This document shows, piece after piece, positions 34,721 through 49,300 of a stretch of 64,000 nt of DNA. A program made the position numbers and the translations under genes. The notes under the pieces were generated by a model. That model saw only the letters and a program-made list of their open reading frames with translations. It was not told where the DNA came from and made no database searches. Every line of letters begins with the position of its first letter. Position 1 is the first letter of the stretch. This stretch comes from Coffea arabica (Eukaryota > Streptophyta > Magnoliopsida > Gentianales > Rubiaceae), in contig NC_092323.1 in NCBI RefSeq assembly GCF_036785885.1, positions 6,178,501-6,242,500 on the forward strand. The letters are read 5' to 3'.

Positions 34721-35762
34721 GGGAGACGAAATAAGTCCGGCACTGCTAAGTGCTAAGCTCAACAATCTAAATTAAGAATGTAGTCCATAATATATACGTG
34801 TTATCAACTTATCATAGTTAGCTACAGCTTAATTTTGAGTGGCACGACGTTCTCTTCTTCTTGTCCGGTTCAAAGCTTGTTATCTCTTTGTCTAAATTCT
34901 TTCAATTTTCAACCAGTTGTGGCAATTTTACTCACCGATTCTATGTCTAAATCAACTTACTTGAATATAACCACAGAAAATTATCTATAACCATCCTCGC
35001 GCCTGAGTGAGTAATTGTTAAAGAGAGCCAACCTCACCAAATACGCACCCACCATTAAAATCTAGAGATACTGTTTGTTGATTAGAAGGAGATGGATTTT
35101 CTTGCTGGATATCGTATCCTACCAACCCCATCAATTTAAAGATTTCGTGGGAGCCCATAAGCGATGGCTCTATGATTTTCATATGTTTGGCATCTTAGTA
35201 GGAAGTGTCCAAATAGTTAAAAGATAAGCTGGTTCAACGTTAGGAGTACTTTACAGAAGTTTTGTTTCAGCCCCTCCTGTTTTCGCCTTCTACCTGCCCC
35301 GTCTCTTCAGCCAAAAGCCTAAAAGTCCATGATTGAATTGTAGATCGCGAGTGTGTTTGAAACCAAAATTATTTCAAATAAAATATTTTACTTGCATTAA
35401 AAACACAATATTCAATAAACGTTTTATTTTTTCAACAATTTTTTATTTCACATAAATCACATTTTAAAAAGTATTATACTAATTATTTTAAATAATATTT
35501 CAAAAAAAAATCTCCTATCGTGTTTCTGCACATGCTTACTCAGATCGGCAAAGTTGTAAATCATTTATTGGAACTCAAATATTTAAATCACAATATCACC
35601 TTCTCAATCTGAATCTGATTTCATCTCCATCCTCATGTTATTAGTAATCATTAAAAACTCAAAGATTTAAATCACCCTATTAGTTCCTCAATTGGCACCT
35701 GTTTTGATCTGTAATAGAGAAAAGATGGCCGAGGTGGTTTATCCCAGACAGATGTACAAGAG
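34721..35762. other. Spacer downstream of the ARM-TPR gene
   Basis: AT-rich, with no gene or complete repeat recognised. It probably includes the 3' UTR of the preceding gene. Confidence 0.5.
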
Positions 35763-36137
35763 CATGGTTCAAAGCCACGATTGTGGTCGCGATTGTGATT
35801 CGGACCATTTCACATAGGTCTTAGTATATCGATCGTGGTCTCGACGAGACACAAATTTTTGAAACATTCAATATTCTAAAAGTTGAAAAAAAATGATAAA
35901 TAAAAAATAAAAAATTAGCAAAAATAATAAAAATTCAAATTAACTCGGAATGACTAGGGACAATTCAACCATTTCCATCCGTCTCGGAGACGTCTCAACT
36001 GAATTCTCGATGACTCGATCGAATTCTCGACAATCCATTATTTCAGAATCATCTCGTCCCGATATCAAAACGAAAAGCTCTTTTCCGATAACGACTCGGC
36101 TAAGTCATCTCGGTCCCGGCCGAATCTTTGAACCATG
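35763..36137. mobile_element. Small TIR element (MITE-like), 375 bp
   Basis: It is bounded by the perfect 12-bp inverted repeat CATGGTTCAAAG / CTTTGAACCATG. The interior has 'tcgg' and 'ctcga' rich segments unlike the flanks. No target duplication could be identified, so the superfamily is open. Confidence 0.5.
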
Positions 36138-36444
36138 TATGAGAGGCTTGCTTTGAACAGCTCAGGACAGAGTAGGAGGCTAATCTGCGTTACTTTTCTA
36201 AGGCTTTCAAAGACAAATCAATATTATCTTCAAATGATAAAAACATCACTTTTTTTTTTTATGAATACTTTTCCTTGAGTTAAACGCTTCTATCGAATTT
36301 CTGTATGGCACGTTACTTTTAGACCACCCTCATTTGCTAACTTATGGTTGTGGGTAAAGAATTCGATCTGAACACAACGTTCTGTAAAAGCACCTACAAC
36401 TATTAAAGATGAAGTAAATACCACTGGAGCATTATGTGCACGTC

Positions 36445-37084
36445 TGGAGTGGAACGAATATCAATTGGCTCAAGAGATAGGGACAGTAAAAGAGGGACAA
36501 GGGGCAGGAAAAGTTGAGGTAAATAGGGGCTGGGAGAAACCACAAGATAACTGGATCAAAATTAACACGGATGCAGCTCTGAATAGGAAGACCTGCAAAG
36601 CTGGATGGGGCATTGTGGCAGGAGATAGGCATGGAAAGCTGATAGGCTCCTGGGCGTGTCCAACTACAAGATGTGCAGAAGCAAAAGTGGAGGAAGCTTT
36701 GGCGTTAAGGGAGGCAATGGTATTGGCCAGGCGAGAGGGGTGGAGGAAGGTGGAATTTGAATCTGACTGCAAACTGGTAGTAGATAAGGTCAATGCACAT
36801 GAGGAGGAGATTAGCATAGCTACTATACTGGCAGATATATGGAGATTGAAAACTGAATTTGATAAATGTTGTTTTTCCTTCACTAGAAGGACAAACAACT
36901 CTGTTAGTCATCAAATAGCAAAATATGCGATAGGCTTGATAGATATTGCTGAATGGAAGTGTGACTTCCCAGCATGGCTGCTGGAGCTAGCTCAAGCAGA
37001 CTTGGAGGAGCGAAGGCTCTGACTTTGTAATGTTTTTGTGATTAATATGATGTTGCCGTTTGGAATATATATATATATATATAT
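36445..37084 (+). mobile_element. 5'-truncated LINE (L1-like) with 27-bp target duplication
   Basis: A 27-bp direct repeat beginning 'ataccactggagcattatgt' flanks the insert (36418-36444 and 37085-37111). The insert contains only the 3' end of LINE ORF2 and ends in an (AT)n tail of about 24 bases instead of poly(A). Length, truncation and long target duplication all fit target-primed reverse transcription. Confidence 0.85.
36447..37022 (+). pseudogene. RNase H domain of a truncated LINE ORF2
   Basis: The frame is open from the 5' break to the stop and has no ATG near its start, so it is a truncated reading frame. Residues read WIKINTDAAL, GWGIVAGDRHGK, EALALREAMVLARREGW and FESDCKLVVDKVN. 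These are the D, E and D positions of the plant LINE RNase H family (RVT_3). The upstream part (EYQLAQEIG) resembles the linker before RNase H in L1-type ORF2. No stops or shifts have accumulated, consistent with a young copy. Confidence 0.8.
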
Positions 37085-37324
37085 ATACCACTGGAGCATT
37101 ATGTGCACGTCCAGCCAAAAATCCATGTGCATGTCCAGGCATAAAGAGTTTAATTAGAACATGTATTATTTCATGGTATGTACAACAATTGAATAAATAC
37201 ATCATCATTCCTTTTCTATTGTATATCAAAACGTGGTATTTGTGATGCAATGGAAGGATAAAGTTACAAATTTAAAAAGCCTCACTAGACTTCTAGAAAA
37301 CGTGCCTGTTGAGTAGATGACACC

Positions 37325-40300
37325 TCAGTCAGAATAGGTGCTCAAAGCAGCAACAACTGATCCTGTTGTCTCAAACGTGGATGCAACATCTGGATAGCCT
37401 TTCCAGGAGGTAGTGACCTTGAGAGATGGATATAACCAACTCCTTACAGAAGCCATAAAGGAGTTGGGATCAAAGTTCAGAATCGCTTCCCAGTCCAACT
37501 GCAAGCCATCTGGAATGCTGCCAGTGAACTCCATGTTAGCAGCAAGCAGTAATCCAAGTAATACTACAAAGCCAACCGCAGCAGATCCCCTGGAAAGTGG
37601 CATGAAATTGTACCTGAAAAGCATATTAAACTCATCAAGATAAGGAAAGTGATGTTCTAGAGGACAAGTAACTTTGCAGCAACGATGTTTACCAGTAATA
37701 TGTCATCCTCAAGACTGCTTCTCTTACGTTCTCCAGCATATCAAAGTCAGTTGATCCAAAAGTTTCACCACAATATGCATCACATAGTGCCTGTACATTC
37801 TTAAGTTAGATTTGGAAGGCAAACAGATCAGCTGAAGATTAATTGAAGCACCTTTGTCACAGCCCCGCAACTCCAAGTGAAAATGAACAAGATAACTAGG
37901 CGCAAAACACTAGGATGAGGAATTTTAGCAACAACTCTGTGTTTTTGCAACACACATTTGGAACCACTTTATCAAGCATATGGTTCATGGTTTTAGTTCA
38001 ATTAAGTACAAGAAAAAAGGATACAAAATATACTAGGCGGAGGAATCATAGCAAAAATTCATTTGTTATTAGTTACACGTTTGGAAGCAATGAGATAAGG
38101 ATATACTTCAAGTTAAAAACAGTCATTCTTTCAACATGTTAGAGATTCAAAGATAATAACATATTTACAAAGTTGCATCTACAGTTTAATTACAAAAATT
38201 CATGTTTGTGATGAGTTACATGATCGGGAGCAATTACATAAGGATATGTTTCAAGCTATAATCAGTCATTTTTTCAAAATGCACAACATATTAGAGATTC
38301 AAAGATAATAAATAATTATAGTTTAATGCACTGGAATACTGTAAACATCATTTGATTTACTCTAAGCCATTGTGTGGTTCTACCTGCTTCATTTTACTAT
38401 CTCTCAGCATTTTTTATGAACCAAACAAAGGATAAAAAAGTAATAACCTGTTTTCTTACTGTGAACAAATGAAGCATAAGTTGTTCTTTGAATGACTCAA
38501 AATGAATATCTAGCCTCCAAAACCCACTTTGAGCTCCATTTGCTAGTTTTGAGCCCATCCTTAATTGTCCTCTTGCAACCCCACCACCTTCACCCCACAC
38601 CCCACCCAACAAAAAAAAAAAAGAAAGAAAAAGAGTAGGTCCCATGGTTCTATTGTACGCTTTTAATACCAATACGCAATCACCCACCATTATTATTCAT
38701 ATTATTATTATATAATCAGCTCTCATGATAAAGAACAACATAATCTGTAACTGGGAAATAAGTTCCTAATCGATATAAAAAACCCAAACAAAAATACCAA
38801 GAATAATGTTATCTAAGTACAAAATTTGATGGCAAACCATTTTGAGTCCATTATAATTATGGTTTGCTTGGTTTTAGGATGTAAGCTGAGAGCATTTCAA
38901 CCTTGGCAGTTACCAAGTGATCTTCCAAACTTTGACTCATATGACATTTAATTTTTCATTTGTCTGAAAACCTTAACATTGTGTATAATTTAAGAAGATA
39001 ATTAATACAAGATACCTTGAATACATGAAATACAAATAAAGGGCAACATACCTCCCATGCAGCTGTCATTTCCAAGTCAAAGTCTTCCCATCTAGATGGG
39101 GTACAAGGTGTCCTGACAGCAAAGTCAAATCCATTTCCCCTAAAAGCCACAACATAATATGATTAACAACCGTAGGATGCCAGAAGGAAATTTAATATAG
39201 ATAATAGAATAAAAACTGCATTACAATTTCACAAGGGTGATTCTTGTTCCTTCAAGACACTTCCTGAAACAAAAGATTAACAATAACTATTCATGTTAAA
39301 CAAGAACCTAAAGTGTCACAATGTTGATTAAACTTGCAGGTCGGCATACTGAAATCATAATAATGTGATGGGAGAACAAATACCCCTCAACTGCTGTACT
39401 ATTACACCAAGTAGCCACCCAGAAGTCATCCCCAATGGCTTGGTAAAGATCAGAGCAGGACTCTGCATTCATTACCTAAAAGTTGCATTTGAGATGTAGT
39501 CACTAAGGTTAATACCTTGACCAGTAAAGGAAAATCAAAAGTGATTTATGGACATCTATCTTTTGTTAAGTATAGCATGACCACAACACAACTTACCTGC
39601 TGCAATTTCTTATCTTCAGACAGGAGAACAAGGTTATCCTTCTTGTCACATACATATTTCCTTTCCTTAATGACCATCTTGGCAGTATTTAGCATCCTAC
39701 AAGATAGCAAATAGTAAGCAACTTTCAAATTAAAGTTACTTTAAACATCCATTTCATTCAAAACTTTACCTTGGAAAGTTTGGAAAGTATCGAACAACCT
39801 TGGCTTGCCCAAGGACAAGTGGAGTATGAGAACCAAATCCAGAATTGAACTCTTCACTGCATTACAGAAAAGCCGGCACGTAAACAAACTATATATTTCA
39901 GCCAAATAAAATAACATATAGCATTAAAGATGGTTGGTCTGAAGCACCACAAACAAATTCGCACGCTTAAAGAAGATTTTATTTCCTAGCAGTCGAGATT
40001 ATTTACATCCTTTTACATCTTAACTTTTATCCTGTAACTCATCCGCTCAGAATGGGCATGCAGATTCAGGGTCAAAAGGAAGTGCTTCTTGACACATAAT
40101 AGAACAGTATTACTATCATAACAGACTCCATAAAAAGATGTCTGAATTAACATAGCAAATATGGTAGGACTTGTTTCCATCTGAATGTTATGAATACATA
40201 CAAGACTTTCCATCTCCAATTTACTTCCTTGTACAAATTAGACACGTCATACCTTGAAATATACCATATCAGGAACAAACAAAAGTACCTTAACTTGTTA

Positions 40301-43300
40301 ACCCACACAACAGGATCACAAGGTTCAGATATTTGTCTCCATTTGACGGCCAAATTGTACACATCATGCCATGACATTGTGGACCGCAGAGGTGATCTGT
40401 CTTCCAATAAGCTATATGATGTTGATATTTCAGACAAACTACTAGTACTACAGCCAGCACCACCTCTGTTCTGACTAGGTTGATTCAGTTTTTCCTTTCG
40501 TCGGACTTTCCTGCCAGATTTTGCGGTACCTTTACTTGAATGTTTCCATTCTGCCTGTAAAGAACGCCAAGCCTTTGAGACCTTTTGTGCAATCTCGATA
40601 GCTGCCAATCCTGCCATCCGATGCTGGAATTCCAGAAAATAAGAAAGCATCAGAGGCATGCAATAGATAAACTCAAAAGAAATCATAATGGGGAATCATA
40701 ATCATGAAAAATAGCCAATTACTAAATAAATCTTATAATGGAACTAATTATCTTCAAGAAGAGCAAATGAAGTCATGTACATAAATCCTCACACACAAAG
40801 GATGGTGCAAAGCTGAATTCTTTAGCACCAAAAATTGAAATGCAACAGTGTTACAAGAAACATAGTCCTTTTTGCAAAAAGCCAAGATCAGATATCCAAG
40901 GGAAATTTTACTTCAAAATCAATAGATATGTAGGAAGAGCAATTAAGATATTGGCAAAGGCAAAGTCACCTTGCTGGATTAGAAACAAAAGGAGGAAAAG
41001 AAACTGAAGCATGACATATAACGCGTAAACCTTTTCTTCTTGGAACAGAAGCATAAGCATTCATCAGCATATGAAATAATAAAGGGGGGAATTATTTTGG
41101 TCAATCACCTGACGCCTGTTGGCCAAGAAACCAGAGCAATGACATTGGATCTTCTTGCCAATAGAATCTGCGGCTTGAAGAAGAGTTGTTCTTGGCTTAG
41201 TTATGGAAAATTCTTGCTTTCTCAGCTTTGCCTTTCTCAAAGAATCACGTAAAGGTGGTTGCCGGTAAACCTTTTCACAGACATTTTTTGGGTGCAACCT
41301 TTTGCACCAGTATTCCTGAAAATACAGAAGAAAGTCAATGATGCACAAGAACTTCAATAAGCAACATGCATACAAGAAGGAATAATGCACGACCAGAAAT
41401 CAATAATTTTTATGAATTGCAATACTTTGACAAAAATGCTTTGGTACATCACAAACTCTTGGAAACATTTAAAGCAAGTAGATGCCGCAATTAAAGTAAG
41501 CTAATAACTGGTTCAATAAGAAGACTCAAAAGGAAATTAAACAATTGCTTGATAAATTTTGAACTTGATATTCATATTATCATGAAGAGAATAATTGTAA
41601 CTCCATATGATATTCAAATTTGCATTTTAGCATCCAACCACCACTCTCAGAAACACTGGGGTTTGCAACTGACTTAAAGTGCAAAATCAGCAAGTCACAT
41701 CTGAAGACGCATTGAAGTGAACAACTTTCACTGATTACCTTAAATAGAGGATCTATATCTCCATCAATATCAAACCAACGAAACTCGCTGTTCAGCTTCG
41801 ATGCTGTGTATAAAGCAATCTCTTTCTGCAAGAAACAATAATAGAAAAGGTGAAAGGAAGGGCTGTAAAAGTTACAATAATTGAAAGTGAAATCTGATGA
41901 GGTCCTGTTTTGCTCAAGCTGGGAGAGCATGATCACTAGAGCTTTGGGTGAACCAGCAATTAGATGAAAATGATGAGCATATTAACTTCTATTAACTTAA
42001 TGTTCACAGGCAAACAGACCAATACCAATTGGCATTATACAACATTGTATGACACTGCAATAGATAGTTTCTGACAAGACATGGATATTTGGTTCTCTCT
42101 CCAGCTGAGATGGATAAGTATTAAAGATACATACACAAACATACATGTCTATGTTTTTCATCATAAGTGCTTAAGAAGCACGCCAATGAACGTGTATAAA
42201 TTACAAGATGTATAGTGTGCATAAATAATCTGAAAAACATTTTACCATCACCAAGTTAATCTTTCATTTCAACATGAAGACATATATATTATTGATTCCA
42301 TCAGTGTAACAGCAGCAAAAGCAACCATCAAAATTTAATGGACGTTCAGCAACACAGAAAACCTAGTGTCCTCCCAAAATCACACAGGCATGATTAACAC
42401 ACCTCCAACAAATGTTAAAGGCCCAAAATAGTACTGGCCACCCTAGATTTGTGAGAATTCATAACTTGCTCAACTAGAAAACAGCCAAATTGTAACATTT
42501 CCAACTAACATCAAAGACCCAAAATGTCATTATGCATACCGCATTGTGACAGATCTCACAAGACTTTCCTTGCCAATATCAGTTCAAAAAATTTGATTCT
42601 CAACAAATATGTGACAGCCTACAATGCATTTTGGGATTCAAGGGACTATCTTTCCTTCAACATAATGTGACAAAGCAGAAGTAGGAAGTCTAAGATTGAA
42701 AACCCAAAACATCCTTATGCAAAAGAAAAAAGATGAAAACCAATAATGTATTCCAACATCTCATTTGGCTCATCGTCATCCAAGTATCAAACTACCTGAT
42801 AGAAGGCCAAGCATTGAAGAACAAACTTTTCCATTGAATCCAGTTCCAAATCCAAAGCAGCATCATAATCTTTCACCTATGACATAAAATGCCTACTCAG
42901 ACTATAGGAAGCAGCATATAATTCTCTGGTAATAAACTTTGGCGGTATGAAAGAATATCAGAATATCCACGAATATCCACATACTGCTTCTCTATATTCT
43001 CCAATTGCATGATGGCACGAAGCTCGTAAATACAAACACTCAATGTTAGAGCTCTCAAGACTCAATCCAACTGATAATTCCTTTATGGCATTCCTGAAAC
43101 AGTCAATTCAATTAATTAAAACAGAAAGTTCATTACTACCAACAAATAATCGACTTCAATTATATGACATCCAAAGTGTGTGCAGTAGTGCACCTCATTG
43201 GTCTAGAGGTGGGATCCACTCCCTCTAGCCCCCCTTGGCCCAGTTGGGTCCTCCCCTAGTATAGGTTAGACTAGGTCCGCCCCTAGTATAGGTTAGACTA

Positions 43301-46300
43301 GGAACAGGAGTAGGAATTGACAATTGACAAAAAAAATAATAATAATAACATGAAAACCATACGTCCCCACTTATTCCAGGGGTTAAGAAGGAAAGAAGGA
43401 AAAAATGAAGACCATCAGACAGAAAATTTTGTTTAAAAGGTAATCACCAGTATTAGATGAAACAAAAGACTTCTACAACACTTCTGGAGATGCACAACTG
43501 CATTATAAACTGAAGATGCTTAAAGCAGTGACATCCAATAACCACAATCATCAGCTTTATCCTCTATCAAATACCCCCATCAACTTTATCCTTAATAAGA
43601 ATAGCCCCAAAATTCAGCCCTTATATCCATTCAAGCCAATCCAAAACATAAGCATTACATACTCAACTTGGGCATCCAAGACCATCCCAAACATAAAATA
43701 AAAGGATCACAGCACAAGGAAAAGTCTCAGGTTACAAAATTAGCAGTCAAAATGACTATACATGTCCTGAGAAGCAACTTTCAGCATCAGAATTGATTAG
43801 ATAATTTCCGAAGTTCCAAGAAATTCTAGATTCAAATCTCTAAACGTGAATAGTAAAGCTTTAGCACTCTTACTTGTGGTCTCCCATCCCATGAAGAAGT
43901 AGTCCACGCAGGTGATAAGCTTTGGTAAACCTATCAAATAAGCATTGGCAAAACCCAGTGTTTTCCAGTCAAGTGCCAGAGATAGGAGTACATCCACAAT
44001 TCAGCAATAGGTCACAGTAACCTCTACAGTCTACAACATGGACTTCATAGTATGTACCTGCCATCGATTTCCAGGAGTTGCTGGAGACATTCCAAAGCTT
44101 TTGATGAATTTGCCAGCTCTTGATAAAACTGTCAAATCAATGAACACATTCTTCAAAAATCAAATCAACAAACTGAACCCCCAAAACTGAGGAATTTGCT
44201 AGTGGCAAAAGGTGTCAACCAAGTATACATTTATGAAAGTTCATACTTTTGACCATGAGATTTAGTTTTCTGGATCAAATCTCTATTTCTCAAGTATCAA
44301 TTCAACTTTCTACATGAAAAACATATTTGCCTGAGTCTGCAAGCCAAAATATTGAATCTTTCTTTTCAAACAACACACATTCCACGGGAGAAGTTTCTTA
44401 CAACATTCAAATGCCTGCCCAAACCGTATCAATCAACCACCACTAAATCAACAGCTGTCATTGTTTTTAATAGAAAAAAAAAGCATACAGAGATTACTCG
44501 AAAAATGAGCATCCATGAATACATGGCAAGTACAAGAAAGCTAAAGGGAATGTTAATAAACAGCATGCCCATGATATGGTTATGCTCCCCTACAAAGATA
44601 TTGAACAAGTGTAAATGTAGGTTCTTTCTTGAGGGATGAAGAAAAAATAAAGGCTCAAAAGGATTACAATTGTAGATAATAAAGTTAATTATACATTTAT
44701 ATGGAATAACCAATTAGAGGCAAGAAAGAGTAGAAGAAAGAGCCGGATCCATTTGTTTACCCCTAACTGCCAAACACAGTAGTTCTTTCAATGCAAAAAG
44801 TAGAATTCTTTAAGCGTTCAAGAGGAGTTAATCTCCATGATAATTTAAAATACAGATGAAAAAGAAATGAACATTAATGAGGTCTCCAACAGTAAGTATA
44901 ATAACTAAAAAGAAGGTAATATTCTATAATGAGAACTAGACAAAGAATCAAAATGACGACATAAATAAGGAACCTAAGCTGAAAGAAAGAAGCATCTAAG
45001 TAAATAGACAAGTATGACAACCTCCTAAACAAGGCCTAGTTTGGGAGTTTAGACGAATGACTTGAAGCTATGAGCAAAAGAAGAGGAGAAAGGAAAAGAA
45101 TAGGTTCTCATGTATTTGGGAGTCAAAAGAAATGGAATGATTTGGCACATATAAGTCTTCCCCAACCCTTTTCTTTCCAATTTGGAGAGAAAATCCTTGC
45201 TTACTGTAGCACGAAAACTCATCCCCTATTTCCCTGTTGCTCTCTCCACCTCTATCCAACTAATTCACCCAAACAAAAAATTTTAAAAAAAATGAACTTA
45301 AGCTTCTCTTTTCTTTTCGCAAATCCCTAACTACCCATCAAGCTGTAAAATAGCATTGTGGCAAAAAATTGAAATAAGCAAACAAAGCAGAAAAATGTAG
45401 CTTTTGGTGGCAGCTGAGACACCAATTTCTACTTTTATGTAGATACCTGTGCCAGATGAGCCCATGCCTCAACGAAACTCCGATCAAGTTGAATTGCTTT
45501 TTTATGTGCCTCCTCCGCCTTCGCATATTCACCAAGTGAAGACAATGACAAACCCTGCAAAAATTCTGAAATCTCTAAAGGAAAACCATACGACAGTTTT
45601 GGATATGCTGAAGATAAAGTGCCATCAATTTTATTTAATAATAAAAAAAGGACAAGCTAATGTCTTGTGGACTCACCAAATATGTGTAAGCAGATTTGTT
45701 GGACTTATCAAACTTTACACATGCAGATAAGTCTTTAACAGCAGCATTGAAATCCTTAAACTTGAAATTAACAATTCCTGCAGTAACACAGACCTTGTGA
45801 CGACTAGCATACCATGTGACATCACTATGTCAAAAAAGGAATTCCACCATTATCGCAATTTGTATCTAACATGAGATTGGCAATCTAGAGCTCACGAACT
45901 ATATCATATCAGACAGCCAGTTTTGTAGACAATGTTAAAATTTGGATGCATGACCATAGCCACATTCCAAACAATGATGCAATCACTAAGATTAACGAAA
46001 TTACCTCTTTCATGTAATATATCTTCCGAATCTGGCTCATATTCTAATGCCTTGGTCAAGTCACCAATTGCCTGGTAGAACAGATACATAGATATGCCAT
46101 AAACATGAAACAGGAAAGTAAACAACAGCAAAAGAAATGTAAAATCGTGTCATGAAGCAAAAAGCAAGCATAAATTTGATTTCAGAAATAACTATAAATA
46201 ATGATGCCACATGCTTCAGATTCAACACTCATCCTTCCCATGGAGTAACTTTGAGTGCTAAAGCAAGCAACTAGTCAGACCTATCATTTCTCCCCATAGC

Positions 46301-49300
46301 ACCACAAACACTGGAGTAAGCCCAAAAAGAGGAAGCATCTTATGGACTTCAAACTCTTCAATCGAAGAAATTTACACTACAACATTAAAGTTGTAACGCA
46401 AAAGTTGCACAATCTAGTAACAAATACTGCATCAAAGATCCCTCAAAATTTCTGCACTCAGAAGTAAGTTTTCGGAGTTCTCATCTTCTTGAAATCAAGC
46501 ATAACAAATATCTCAAAGTATAACCAGAGACTCTTAGCTCCACCTTCCCCAGATGAAATAAACAAATAATATCTAATAATTTATCATATATATGGAACAT
46601 GAAGGAAAATCAAACCAAGCAAGCTCCAGAACAGAAAGATTCAAGAAGCAAGGCAAAAGGCTAATTACCTCACCAGAGTCACCCAAGGCAGCTCTGGCCT
46701 GTCCTCTGCGCTTCCATGCCTCACCAGCTGCTGGATTTGATTGTATGGCCTAGATAAACCGTCAAGTTATTATTAAAATTTAGCACCAACAAAAGGAATG
46801 ATCACATGTAGGACAAATGTTCCACATACTTTTGTAAAGTCAGCAATAGCAGCATCAAGTTCACGTCGGAATGCATATGCAGTTCCCCTTCCTATAAGTG
46901 CTTCAGGATAAGTAGGATCCTCTTGAAGTATCTGCAGATGTAGCACAAGACAATATAAAATTCTCTAAACAGAAGGTAACCAGATTTTACAACCCCTTTC
47001 CACTGAGCCACTAGCTGCAAAAAGGGAGGGATAAAGACACCAATCTGGAAAACCAAGAGAACAACTCTTCAAGATAGGATAAACACTAACCTGGTCAAAG
47101 ATGGATATAGCATGGGCATAATTTCCTTCATTTACCTGAGAAAGATATCAGGTTATGTTCCATATGAGAGTCTTTATAGGGACAAGATAAATAAAAACTA
47201 AAGTTCATGCAGTAAAGAAAGGCCTTTTAACCAGGGCATCAAATTATTTCTTGCATACAAATATAATAGGATCTAATATTACGATTAGAGGGGAAGTAAA
47301 ACAATCATAAAGACGCATGCGGTTTTACAATCCTGCCACCATCTAGCACATAGATAGAAATACTCCCTCAAGAAAAGCTAAACAAAATTGTGTTATATAC
47401 TATTGAAAAGTTCCCGTACAAGTCTTTGCCCCAACTATCTAGATGAGGAACATTAACTAGCATTATACAAAATACAATTGGTAATAGTTTTACCAGGCTA
47501 CAAATTATGTTGGGTATTCTGTCACCGAAGGGCATGCATGCTATATTCTCTGTTAATATTGGGCCTTGTGGAAGAATGTGTACACGAAGTTTCTTTTATA
47601 GGAAGAAATTCCATTTTCTTTAGAAACCCGTTAACCATGACCTATATATGATGCAATCCATAGAGTGACTTTGACTAACAATCAATACAACTGTTACCAT
47701 GTTTGTTCACATATTTTCAAATATGACAAAAACAAAAGAGAAGACAAAAAATATAATTCGACCAAAGACCACCAACTCTTTATCTCATGTCCTTCAAATA
47801 ATACTGAACACTCCAAGAAAATATTTTAAGACTCTGGTTGTTTGTTAAGAGAACATGCACAGTATAAAAGTATATATTTTTAGCGAGAAAACTGGAAACA
47901 TACCTGTGCTATTCCCCTTGACAATCGAAAATCGACATTTATTGAATTTGTCTTTGAAATCCTAGCTACACAGAACTTCTTGCCTTTTGTAGCTTCATTG
48001 GACCATTCTTCATGCATTTCCAATTTATTGCTCGGTCGAATTTGAATCTCGGGTATACCACTTGTTTTAACAGAAATGGTTGGACCTTTGATGCAAGACT
48101 GAGTTGGATCCTTTGACTCACCAAGTAATAGAGACTCATCACCCAGTTTATCATCAATTTCTTCAGTTCCAACATGTTTTTCTTCAGTTCCAACATGTTT
48201 CTCATGAATTCCATTTGTTTGGTTGTCAAACTTTTTATTCTCTGATGTACTATCATTTAAGTTACATATACCAGAGCTACCATTTGATGATTCACAGCTC
48301 TCTAACTGATCATTTGACTTGCTTAATGGTACAAACTGACCATTAGACTTCCTGTAGTCGTCACAAGTTTCATCTGATTTGACAGAGACAACAGTTGCAG
48401 ATTCATTCACACAATAACTGGACTCAGAGGATTCAACTGTAAGGTTCTCGTTTGCAGCAGAATAACCTTGTTTGGCACCAACGAGAAGCTCTTCCAGCTC
48501 CAGCAATTGTTTCAAATCTGCAGACTGACGAAGAGCATGCTCATAGCCTTGCTCCCATACCTGAACAGCTTCTTCTCTTCTTCCCAATGAAGAAAATGCA
48601 CGACCTATGTGCAAAGATGAGCAAAACCAAGTTCAAAATGTGCCTTAACATTTAGAATAGGCCCAACAGAAACAATGAAATGGCTAATCCATTTCAAGCC
48701 CCAAAAAAAAAAGAATTAGGTATCAATCCTGCCAATAAAGAGAGATATTGTAAAAGGAATGTCAAAGTAAAGGATCTATAAAGGATTTCTATAAATTTTT
48801 TCTATGTTCTCCATATTTTATACAGTGATATAATTTCATAATATCCTCCAGACAGTATGCGGCATGGTATGAAAAGAAGAAGGTAGGCTAGTTCAATTCA
48901 TTGACACAAATCACAAGCCATGATATCAGAAAAACCAGTTCTTACTTTAGATACCCTTACAAAAACATATAAAATCATTCTTAGTTTACTATTTTATTTG
49001 ACAAATTAAAATTCCTTGAAGAACAAATTATCCTTCCAAGTGTATTTTGTAATGACCCTGTACAAAGCTATTGAAACAAAACTTCAAATCCTGCCTAAAC
49101 AACCAACAACTTACAGAGACCTGTCCTTAACACTACTTAATTTATTAGCAGTACTTCGGCAAGCATAAAATAGCCGTTCAAGATCTAAATGAACATAGCA
49201 GTCAGTACTATCAGTCGAAGCCTAAGTAGTCAGAACAAAGGGAACATTGATGCTGATTAGTTATGATTCTGCCTTATTCCAACAGCAATCAACTCACAAC

